From: Alphaproteobacteria bacterium
Lineage (GTDB): Bacteria > Pseudomonadota > Alphaproteobacteria > Sphingomonadales > JAKSBY01
Assembly: GCA_021774625.1 (NCBI GenBank)
Contig: JAJFIV010000012.1
Location: 1 to 64,000 of the forward strand
Length of the DNA: 64,000 nucleotides
Direction of reading: 5' to 3'
The notes under the pieces are model-generated. The model was not told where the DNA came from, made no database searches, and was given only the letters and a program-made list of their open reading frames with translations. The position numbers and the translations under genes were made by a program. Positions 10,001 through 20,600 of this stretch are shown piece by piece (positions within the stretch are counted from its first letter, which is position 1; each line of letters begins with the position of its first letter).

Positions 10001-11658
10001 ACAGCAGCGGCAAGGACACCATCACCGGGACGGCGGGCGGTGATGTCATCACCGTCAATGGCGATGTTCTGCAGGGCGGGGCGACCGGCTGGACCCTCAA
10101 CGGCGAGGTTCCGCAGCAGTTAAAACTTACGCAAAGCGCTCTCACGCCGGTCGAAATGGCGGCGGAACAGGGTATCACCACCGCGATTGGCACAGCCTAT
10201 ACGCTTGCCTTCGAGATCACCGGCTCCACCGGCGCCGCCTCACAGAAAGTGGAAGTCCTGAATGATCTGGGGGTGGCGATTTTCACTTCCGCACTGATCG
10301 GGCCGGGCGCGCATGCCTTCGCCTTCACCGCCACCGGAGCGGCGACCTCAATCCGCCTTCTCGATACCAACGGGGCGAACGGCGTCTCGACCTGGGATGA
10401 TGTTTCCGTCAAGGCGGATGGCAGCAATGTGGAGCTGGTGCGGAACGGCGATTTTGGTGAGGGACTTTTGGGCTGGGTGCTGGATGTCAATGGCGGCGAC
10501 GGCGCGGTGACGACGGAAGAAACGGCGCTTGCGAACTACAGCATTGACATCGCGGCTTCGATCCATGGCGGCGACGGCAATGACACCATCACCGGCGGCG
10601 ATCTCGGCAACGAGCTTTACGGCGATGCGGGCAATGACACGCTGACCGGCGGCAAGGCGGCCGACTGGCTCTATGGCGGCGACGGCAATGACAGTCTGCA
10701 GGCGCAGGGCGACGGCGATTATCTCGATGGCGGCGCGGGCGATGATATTCTGAATGGCGATCAGGGCTCGCAGTGGTTTGAGGGCGGCGCCGGCGCCGAT
10801 ATCATTCAGGCGGGCGCAGGCGGCGATGTGCTGTCCGGCGGGACGGACCGGCTGGATGGAACCGTGCGCTTCGATGGTGTGGATGATTATGTCCGGGTGG
10901 CTAATTCCGGCTCCAGTACGCATCTTTTCGGTTCCTTTACCATCGAATCCTGGGTTGTGTGGAACGGCGATAATCCGAATGCGATGATCCTGAACAAAGA
11001 AGCCAGTTACGAGATTGGCATCTGGGCTGATGGCAGTGTCAAATATGCCTTGATGGAATCCGCTGGCTCCTGGGCCTGGATTGACACCGGATTGGATGTT
11101 GTCGCCGGGGTCAAATCCCATATCGCCCTCACTTACGATAATGTAACAAAGGCCGTTGAAGTTTATGTTGATGGCCTGGCGAGCACGGCCACCCTGCCTG
11201 TGGGGCCGACTATTTTGAACGCAACGACGGATGATCTGATAATTGGCAACAGAACGTCAAAATTGACTGTACCGTCTTCTGAGCAATTTGAGGGGGACAT
11301 ATATGGCATCAGAATCTGGAATGCGGCTTTAAGCCAGGCGGATATCGGAGCCGAGACGGTTGAGACAACGCATCCGAATGCCGCGGCGCTCTTGATGGAT
11401 ATCGATTTTGATGCGGCAGATCTTACCGTCGGCGCATTTACGGATAATACCGGAACATTCACGGCCACCATGGTGAACGGCGCTGCGCAGGTCACGGATG
11501 TCACCGGCGATATTCTGCATGGCGGCGAAGGCAACGACACTTATATTTTCCGCGCGGGCGATGGCGCGGAATTCTCGGGGGTCATCGGTGACGAGACGCT
11601 GGCCTTATATTTTCCGCGCGGGCGATGGCGCGGATCTGTTCACCGACAAGGGTTATGA
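7003..11658 (+). CDS. Giant RTX protein, N-terminal part: M91-like peptidase, Hint domain, LamG-like domain
   Basis: Residues 179-183 are HEFFH, followed about 30 residues later by EE, N215, R218 and R226. This order resembles the M91 (NleD-type) zinc peptidase family. Residues 277-424 form a Hint (intein-like) domain starting with Cys277 (CFAEGTPV) and ending VHND. A glycine-rich hydrophobic stretch follows at about 680-767, resembling a pore-type RTX segment, then RTX nonapeptides at about 1189-1281 and a LamG/jelly-roll domain at about 1287-1455. Start may be ATG 7003 or 7009. The frame ends early at 11658 because of the repeat at 11540-11634; the 5' ~2 kb is more AT-rich than the rest. 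Secretion would need the C-terminal part, so this product alone is probably not exported. Confidence 0.85.
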   Translation: MVMPDVNISLNIQFNINNRQEKTQNALNKLLLSSATFNGFLQEVDQHNIQFPNNSVNNLVLADHIDPEHKKAIAIREINNDSNAFSYRIGDTAFLVVDFDKISFIRTGAYWDFGKERVPSDEYLTKFGLTADSWLDHLGITWEEALDPTGSPAYGAAIAQWQNEHPPFRPDFLEELIAHEFFHILNLKDLELPGFPNLGNPVSDPEELSVVLSVNGVREDLGIEIRHKDPNDDRRRVIGEDVITLKFDKEEINKFLANEGLDIEVAFDGIPVFGDKCFAEGTPVLMGAGHYQPIESINVGDLVMGFDCNGDLKPCKVTQTHTGYTEEFIELDNGVFVTPGHRFLMPNSEFELIEKILKTDGMVVSEDGTATKIGGRFVSVHTDIENIGIEGNLARTIQSEGWKTYNLTVQGLHTYIAGGLRVHNDSLLAFFEGGTVVQSNQLLPDGTRFAIGVKPDGTLVTLIGRDKDGDGNTDLIAKHVGFKSNGATVSKIWPEFDENGNSVGDPIINVEFNDVLISGEQIGSIFGSTLGRQIAGGNTFAGIAAESFLGTVAANIGEALNIHGFDVSLESASGDPASLEEAFDAAFDDFPADLKIALTSNTIGSISSFLIGELVEALGIDGTIGEFLNSTGQFTFSTILNNVVNDAPDPFAGLDGLNFANVTASFLGNKLADQILSFDTIGGQIGGAIGGSIGSIVGPGLATSFAAATGIGVTTTLTVGSTVAFQGITVLTTSISSFVPVIGIFVGALLGKLLGGLIGSVFGGTPRSGADVVWDEDSQSFVVDNVWSKKGGSKEAAANLAGSAADTYNGVIAAIGGELMNGEDVQGGTFGLRKSKFTFRPDGMESPRTIFETADELINHGVFAGFDDLKIAGGDTFVKRAFYNSLSGATQAGDLTSLLGNFSMAQDYSFYLQNSASINALMAAEPDSAFTAGWVITLARAVELGLLKRHEADWYGGFEQFLKSEDASAANVAFTTFNGERVMVLTDRSGQQRVIRDTIDSSGKDTITGTAGGDVITVNGDVLQGGATGWTLNGEVPQQLKLTQSALTPVEMAAEQGITTAIGTAYTLAFEITGSTGAASQKVEVLNDLGVAIFTSALIGPGAHAFAFTATGAATSIRLLDTNGANGVSTWDDVSVKADGSNVELVRNGDFGEGLLGWVLDVNGGDGAVTTEETALANYSIDIAASIHGGDGNDTITGGDLGNELYGDAGNDTLTGGKAADWLYGGDGNDSLQAQGDGDYLDGGAGDDILNGDQGSQWFEGGAGADIIQAGAGGDVLSGGTDRLDGTVRFDGVDDYVRVANSGSSTHLFGSFTIESWVVWNGDNPNAMILNKEASYEIGIWADGSVKYALMESAGSWAWIDTGLDVVAGVKSHIALTYDNVTKAVEVYVDGLASTATLPVGPTILNATTDDLIIGNRTSKLTVPSSEQFEGDIYGIRIWNAALSQADIGAETVETTHPNAAALLMDIDFDAADLTVGAFTDNTGTFTATMVNGAAQVTDVTGDILHGGEGNDTYIFRAGDGAEFSGVIGDETLALYFPRGRWRGSVHRQGL

Positions 11659-14600
11659 CATTCAGTATGTGGCCGGGCCAGGGAATACTCCGGTGCCGAC
11701 GGTGACGGAGATCGCGGAAGAGTTTACCGGCGGCCTTCTCGACAGCCGGCGGCGGATTGCCGAGCTGGATGGCGGGCTGATCAAAAAGAACTGGCAGGGC
11801 GGCGGCAGCTTTGTTAAGGGCGGCGTGGCTTTGGGCGGCGCCGATACGCTGGTGCTGGGCCCCGGCATCGGCATCGGCGACATCCGGCTGATGCGCGCCA
11901 CCAATGCGGATGGTTCCGAGGGCATGGATTTGATCCTGGAAGTGCTGGACGCGGCGGGCGCGCCCAGCGGCGATCGGCTGACCATGCAGGACTGGTTCGA
12001 CCCCTTCAACCGCATCGAGAAACTGGAATTCGCCGACGGCCAGGTGCTGGATATCGGCAATTTCACAAGCTTCACCGTGGGCACCGACGGCAATGACGTG
12101 CTGATCGGCACCAATGGCAACGACTTTATCCATGGCGGCAGGGGCAATGACGAAATCCGGCTGCTGATGGGCCATGACGTGGGCATTGGCGGGCTTGGCG
12201 ACGATGTGGTGAGCGGCGATCCGGGCGATGATATCGTGATCGGCTCGGACGGCGAGGATGTGGTCTCGGGCGGCGAAGGCAATGATACGGTCACCGGCAA
12301 CCGGGGCCAGGACGTGGTTTCCGGCGATCAGGGCGATGATCTTCTGGCGGGCGGCGAAGGCGACGACGTGATCATCGCCGGTGAGGGCAATGACGTGATC
12401 CGTTTCTCCCGCGGCGAGGGACACGACACGGTATACGACGCGCTGGATGCGGCGGGCTGGGAAGCGGTGTGGATCGCGGGCGAAGGCCTGCAGCCGGGCT
12501 ACAGTTTTATCGGCGATACCATCGAATATAACGGCGAAGTGATTTATGACGGCCAGCGCTGGCTCGGCAACATGCGGACCGGGGACGTGGCGGGCGTGCA
12601 GACCATCTACCGGCATACGACCGATGCAGCAGGCGATAGCGGTACCGACAGTATTGAGCTTGGCATCGGCATCGATCTCAATCACCTGCATGCGGAATGG
12701 CGCGGCGATGACCTGGTGCTGGGGATCGCGTCCTCCGGCGATCAGGATGTGAATTTCGGCGATCTCGGCGACACGCTGACATTGAAGGGATTTGCGAACG
12801 GCATCACCATCGAGAACCTGGTCTTTTTCAATACCGGTACGTTGAATTTGCAGGAATTTACCGGCTTCTCGGGCGGGGTTGACGGGCTTGGCGACAACGT
12901 TTCGGCGACGGACGGCGATGATGTCATCGTCGGCACGGCGGGCAAGGACTGGCTGACCGGCAATGCGGGGAATGACGATATTTCCGGCGATGCGGGCGAC
13001 GATATCCTGCTCGGTCACGGCGGCGATGACGTCATGACGGCAGGTGCCGGTTCCGATGTGCTGCTGGGCGGCGGCGGCAATGATCTGCTGGAAGGCGGCG
13101 CGGATGCCGATATCCTCATTGGCGGGGCCGGTTTTGATACGGTTTCCTATGCGGATTCACCGGATGGCGTGGAGGCGCATCTCGATGACGGCCCCAATCG
13201 GGGCGGCGATGCAGAGGGTGATCAGCTGTTCGAAATTGAAGGCCTTGTCGGGTCGGCGTCTGACGACATTCTTTACGGCAATGGCTTCGATAACGATCTG
13301 GAAGGCGGTCAAGGCGACGATACGCTTTACGGCAATGGCGGCGATGATCTTTATGTCTTCAATCTGGGTGATGGCCAGGACGTCATTTACGACGATCTCA
13401 GGGACTACTCTTTCAGTCAGGATGTTGTTTTTGATGCCAGTGGCAATCTGACCGGTGGGCATACCAGCAAAGTCACGTTCGATTTGGTGGAGGGGATTGG
13501 TCCGGCCCCACTCTATGTCAATGAGGTTCGTATTCTGAACGGTTCCGGGGGAACGGTTTTCTCGGATACTATTGTAGATGGCGGGCCGATGGGCGAGCCG
13601 GTTCATGCCTCCACTCTCGCCGGACTTGAAGGCGGCTGGGCGGCCGGATATGAGCCAACCGGAAACGGGTTTGAAATTGCTAAAACCGTCGAAGGTTATA
13701 CGGGGATCGTCGGCAATGCGGGCGACGATACAATCCTGTTTGGCCCTGGTATAGGGTTATCCGATCTTGATGTCTCACTGAGCGGCGCCGATCTGGTTAT
13801 TGTGGTGGCTGGCGGGCCGGATCAACTGACCATCAAGGATTTCGCTGCCGATGACCATAAGATTGAAACCCTCATTCTCAATGACGGCACTTCTGTCGAT
13901 CTTTCCGGATACCGAAGCGACGGTATTGGCACCGCAGCTGCCGATCTGCTGGTTGGCGGCAGCGGTGCGGATAATTTATCCGGCGGTGCGGAGAATGATG
14001 CATTAAGCGGCCTGGCCGGGAATGATATATTGAATGGCGGCGCTGGAGACGATTTTATTGCCGGAGGGGCCGGTAGCGACACCATTGACGGGGGCGATGG
14101 TATTGATACCGCGCTTTATCAGGCATCGGGTGCGGGCGTTCAAATTGATTTATCCTCCGGGATCGCCGCAACAGGCGGTGATGCCGCTGGCGATGTCCTG
14201 ACGAATATTGAAAACGCCATTGGCTCGGATTTTGGCGATACCATCACCGGCAGCGCAGCCAACAACCAGCTGAGAGGCAACGCCGGTGATGATACTCTGT
14301 CCGGTGCGGCTGGCGACGATGTGCTTTTGGGCGATGCCGGCGATGATATTTTATCAGGCGGCGCAGGTGAAGATGCACTTGATGGGGGTGCAGGCAATGA
14401 TTTGCTTACCGGCGACGGCGGTGATGATTTCCTGGTAGGGGGTGATGGCAACGATATTTTAAAGGGCGGCTTTGGTGCGGACAATCTGATCGGCGGCGCC
14501 GGCGATGACACGCTTTACAGCCTTGACGAAACCGGTCTTGGCGACGATTCATTTGCGACCGGCCAATTCGGTCTTTCGATGCCTGGAACCAGTACAGCTT

Positions 14601-17600
14601 CCGGTGTAGTTGTTGCTAACGCGACAGGTATTCCGACGGATGATTTCACTCTTGAATTGGAGATTACCCCCACAGATGTAAGCGGTTTCCGTTCGCCCTT
14701 TTCCTATTCGGTTGGCACAGGGAATGCGAACAGCAACGAGATTGCGCTCCTCAATCTGGGAGACCTGCGGGTGTGGATTGGCGGGCAGGAGTTTGACACC
14801 AATGTGGCCCTTTCCAATAATCAGTATCATCGATTAACGGTTTCCTTTGATTCTTCTGAAGGCCGGATCACGGTCTATGACAACGGGGTTGAGGTTTATT
14901 CCGGCACGAAGTCCGCGCTGGTGGGCTATCAGATCAGGCAGGGCGGCGCGCTGGTTCTTGGTCAGGAACAGGACAGCATCGGCGGCGGCTATGACGCCAG
15001 TCAGGCGTTCAAGGGTGATTATCACCGGGCGCGGGTGTGGAACCGGGTGCTGGGCGCGGAAGAGCTCGGTGTCAATCCATCGTCCGGAAAGACCATTGAT
15101 TTCGATTTTGTGGAATCGGTCAATCCCGGCGATACGACCGTTACCGACAGTATTGGCGGCAATACAGGAACCCTTTTGTCAGCGACCGGTTTGAGTACCG
15201 GGACGGCCTTTTTTGCGGAATTGTTTCCGGGTAAAGCTTCCGTCAGCCTGTTATCTGGCGGCGCGGGCAATGACACCATCCGTGGCAGCACCGGTCTGGA
15301 TCAGATTGAAGGCGGTCTTGGCGATGATATTATCACGGGCAGCAGTGGCAATGACAAGTATCTGTTTTCCGCCACATCGGGGCATGACACACTGAATGCA
15401 TCGGGCGGGCTGGATGAAATAATATTCGATCAATCGGTCAGTTTTGACCAGTTGGTATTTGCCCGGGTGCTCGATGATTTAAAAATCACGATCACGGGCG
15501 GTGACGCCAGCATTACCATCAAGGATTGGTATCTCGGCGACGCAAACAAGGTTCGCCGTATCGTCACCCAGACCCATAGCCTGAGCCGGTTCGACATTGA
15601 TGTGGCATCAGGTATTTTGCCCACTCAGGTAACAACCCTGCCCGATGACGCGGCCATCAATGCTGCGTTGGCGGATCAATGGCAGGATAATGATCTCTAT
15701 GAAGACCATGCCATTGTCGTCGGCACCTCAAGCGCGGAAACACTCGATGCACTCCCCTTGGCTGGTGGCCAGACCCTCTACGGATTCGAAGGGAATGATA
15801 CGCTTAATGGCTCGGCTTTCAACGATGAGCTTTTTGGCGGTGCGGGCAATGATGCTCTTAATGGCGGTGCGGGCGATGATACGCTTCACGGTGAAGGCGG
15901 GGCGGATACTTATGACGGCGGTGCCGGGGATGATATTTTCGTCGGTTATGGCGGGAGTGGATTTCCGATTTTCAAGGGTGGAGATGGCCATGACACCATT
16001 GTTGCCAGCAAGGATAACCTTACCCTGAGGATCGCCCAATTCAGTGATATTGAGGCGATTAGCGGCAATGGGTATGACAATTTTGATATTAATTTGTTCA
16101 CAGGCATCGATCTTACGAATGTACAGGTCGATGGCGTCGCCTCCTTTGTAATAACCGGGTCATATACGTTTGTTGGCACGGCTGGAGATGACCTTGTGCT
16201 CAGCGGCAGTGGGACTCAGACGGTCGATGGTGGGGCCGGTGATGATCTTTTTGTTACCGGTACAGGCGATAGTTTTGACGGCGGTGATGGGAATGATACG
16301 TTAGATATCAAGTCCAACTCAAGCGCCTCTTCCACAGTGGATTTCTCCACGGGGCTTGTGACATGGGCAGGTGGGGACACAGCCAGTTTCTCCAATGTGG
16401 AAAATATCGTTGCCAACTGGCAAACACAGACGATTTTCGGTGATGACGCAAACAATGTTTTTGATGCCGGCAGTGACGATGATGAACTTCACGGGGCTGG
16501 TGGCAATGATACCCTGCTTGGTGGTTCAGGAGATGATGCCCTGTTTGGCGATGACGGTGATGATACCCTGACCGGCGGCGGCGGTCATGACACCTATGAT
16601 GGTGGTTTGGGTTTTGATACGGTTGATTTTACATATTCCGCATCTCTCTGGACCATTGATTTAGGCTTGGGCAATGCTGTTTCCGGCAGTTTTAACGAAG
16701 CCATAACGGGCATAGAAAAAGTTGTCGGTGGCACCTCTGCCGACCTGATTACCGGTGATGCCAGCGCGAATACGCTGGATGGTCATCTTGGCAATGACAG
16801 TATTTTCGGCGGCGACGGCGACGACACCCTGATCGGCAGTGAAGGCAATGATATCCTTGATGGGGAACTTGGGGACGATACCGCCCTTTACACCGGTAAT
16901 TTCACCGATTATGCCATCGATACACTTTCTCAACCCGGCAAAACAATCATCACGGATTTGAATGCGACCGATGGCGACGACGGGCAGGATACAGTCAGCA
17001 ATGTACGCTATCTTCAATTTGCCGATCATACGGTGGATTTGGGTGTCGATCCCAATAATGCGCCCTATGTGCAAAACCCCATCGAGGACAAACAGCTTGC
17101 CGTTGGTGACGTGTTCAGTTTCCAGTTCCCGCTGGAAGCATTCAACGATTTCGATCTCGCATTTGGCGATAGCCTGACCTATGTGGCGACCCTTGAAGAT
17201 GGATCGCCACTTCCGGCATGGCTGAGCTTCAATCCGGCGAGCCGCACATTCTCGGGCGCGCCAGGTAGCAATGATGTTGCTGCGCTTTCAGTCAAGGTCA
17301 CGGCGACAGATAATCCTCCGGGCGGCGGGCCGGCTCAGTCGATTTCGGATATTTTTACCGTCACTGTTGACGGCGGACTGGATATCACCGGCACAACCGG
17401 AGACGATACCCTCACTGGCGGCCAATATGATGATGTGATTTCCGGTGATGCCGGGGATGACATTCTGATCGGTTTGAAAGGGCCGGATGAGCTTCGCGGT
17501 GATGGCGGTATCGACACCGCCGATTACAGCGCATCTGATTCCGGAATTATTGTTGATTTGAGCGATGCTCTTGTCGAGATTGGCGGCCACGCTCAGGGCG

Positions 17601-20600
17601 ACACGCTTACCAGCATCGAGAATATCATCGGCTCCCAGTTTAATGATCAGATCACCGGCGGCGTTGGTGACAACAGGCTCGAAGGCAACGCAGGTAACGA
17701 TGTCATTTCGGGACATGATTTCCATGACACTCTTATTGGCGGATCCGGTGATGATACCCTGACCGGTGGGGCGGGCGATGACATCTTAATCGGTGGAGCC
17801 GGAGCGGATCAGTTTGATGGCGGTACCGGTGCCGATACAGTCTCCTATGCGGATTCCGTGACGGGTGTAAGTATCTTCATGTCCGGTATCTCCGAAAAAG
17901 GCGATGCCCAGGGCGATGTCTTTATTCCTGGCACCATTGAGAATGTTATTGGTTCCTCTCATGACGATGTCATAATTGGTGACGGTTTTGCAAGCGACCT
18001 TCGCGGCGGTATGGGCAATGACACACTCATTGGCGGAGACGGCAATCAAATACTCTTTGGTGAGGCCGGGGATGATGTTCTACAGGGCGGAGCTGGCCTT
18101 GATACCCTTGATGGCGGGGCCGGAGCGGATACCGCATCTTATGACGGAACCGGTTCCTTCGTGAAGGTTGATTTGGCGGCTCCGTTATCGAATCTGGGAG
18201 AAGCCGCCAGCGATACTCTGCTGAGTATTGAAAATGTGATTGGCACGGCGTTTGGCGACCAGCTCTTTGGTGACCTGAACAATAACGCACTATTTGGCGG
18301 CGGCGGTGCCGACGAATTGCGGGGTCGCGCCGGCGATGATTTCCTCCGTGGCGATGGCGGCAACGACACCCTTTATGGTGACGCCGGTTCTGACAGCCTG
18401 GATGGTAGTGCCGGTGACGATAGTCTTTATGGCGGGCTGGATAATGACCATCTGGAAGGCGGCGATGGTCTGGATCGGCTGGAAGGAGAGGCTGGCAACG
18501 ATACCCTGCGCGGCGGGGGAGGCAATGACACATTGCTTGGCGGCGCAGGCGATGACCAGATCTTTGGCGACGCTGGTGATGACACTGTTATTGCCGATGA
18601 CGGCAACGATACGATTAGCGGTGGTGCGGGTATTGATATTGTCGATTATTCGGCTTCGACTGCAGCGATCAATGTTGATCTTTCAACAGGTGTCGCCTCG
18701 GGCGGTTTTGCCGATGGGGATCGGTTGTCTGGTATAGAAAATCTGATTGGCACGGATTTTGGTGACAATCTGCGCGGAAATGCTGCTGATAACAGCCTTG
18801 ATTCCGGATCCGGCGATGACACGCTCTTTGGTGGCGCAGGGGCCGATCATTTGGTTGGAGGCCTGGGCAATGACACCGCCGATTATCTGGGTGCAACCAC
18901 TGGGGTAACCGTGGCGTTGGGGGACATTGGCGGCATTGGAAATGTGGCTGACGGCAAAGGTGAAGGCACTGCTGGTGATGCGGCCGGAGACATTCTCGAA
19001 GGCATTGAGAATCTGAGCGGATCGAACTTTGGCGATATTCTTCACGGAGATAATGGTCGCAATATCATTTTCGGGCAGGATGGCAATGATATGATCTACG
19101 GCCATGGCGGTTCCGACTTTTTGTTCGGGGGCGCGGGCGATGACCATATCGAGGCTGGGTCTGAGGGCGATCGGCTCTATGGCGGCGCCGGTAATGATCA
19201 TCTGGTCGGTGGCGCCGGCGATGATGTCTATTATTTTGGTAATGATACCGGCCAGGATACGGTTGACAATTATCATCTCGATGAAAGCAACGATGTCATC
19301 TATTTCGATGATGCGGTCACCCACGAGGATATCTGGCTGCAAAAAGGGGGGGGCGGTGGCAATGACCTGATTATCAGCGTTCTTGGAACCGATACCACAG
19401 TTACAATTCAGGACTGGTTCCTGAATAATACGGTCACCGATTTCGCGTCAGACGAACCCTTTATCGTCGATATGATTTTGGCGGGCAGCCGGGTCAGCGA
19501 CTATAATGTGAGCGTTCCTGCGCTATTAGAGCAAATGCAGGCCTATGAAGCGGCGAATGGCGGTAACAAACCGACCAGTTTCGGTGACCTTTCCCCCACT
19601 GAGCAAACGGCCATCAATGATGCCTGGGATGTCAATCCCATTCCGACAATCGAACTGCTTGATCCGGTGACAGCAATATCTGAAAATGATGGCGGAACCT
19701 TACTGGCGGGAGAGTTTATTACCCTGACTTTCCAGGTGACTGACAATGAACCTTTGACGGGCCTCAATATTACTGCTGTCGGCGACGGCGTATTATTTTC
19801 TGCGGCGATTGCTGACATCCAGGCCCCCTCCTCTGAATTTGTCGATATCATTTTTGCGGCCAATTCATTCAAGGCCGGCGTTGAGACCATAACGGTGACC
19901 GTCGAGGATTTAACCGGTCAAAGCAGTTCGGTTCAATTCAATCTTGCGGTTAATGCTGTTGCCAACGGGACAATCATTTCCGGTGCGGGTGCCGGTAATG
20001 AGACAGAAGCCATTGCACTCAATTTGAACGTTGCGCCAATCGATTCAGATGGTTCCGAAGTTACCGAACAGGTTGTGATTGAGACAATCCCGGTCGGTGC
20101 GGTTCTGTCGGATGGCGTCAACAGCTTCACGGCAACGGCGCCGACCACGTCTGTTGATGTATCGGCATGGACTATCGGGGCGATAACGCTCACACCGCCC
20201 GCAGGGTCCGGGGCCGATATTGCTTTGACCGTCAAGGCGAAGTCCCGCGAAATTGTTGGCGGCGCCATCTCTGGCTTCAGCAGCCAAATTGTGACTGTGG
20301 TCGTGAATGGCCGTCCCGATATTTTGCCCCAAAGCTTCAATGTCAATGAAGACGCCACCAGTGGAACCGCGGTCGGCACCCTTGTTTCTACCGATCCGGA
20401 TTCTGCGGAAGCCGGTAATGGCACAAATGCCGACCGGCGCTATCATTTTGCCGGCGGCACGGAAAATGCCGGTTTTTCGGTCTCCGCCGATAATAAATTC
20501 AAGATCAACCTGGTCACTGGCCAGGTTTTGGTAAACGGAACCCTGGATTTTGAAACTGCGCCACAGCATCAATATACACTTGAGGTGCGGGATAAGGCGG

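Noticed and set aside
12080..19230. Dense short repeats that could suggest a CRISPR array or satellite
   Set aside because: They encode in-frame GGxGxDxL calcium-binding nonapeptides with varied codons; spacing and sequence differ from CRISPR repeats.
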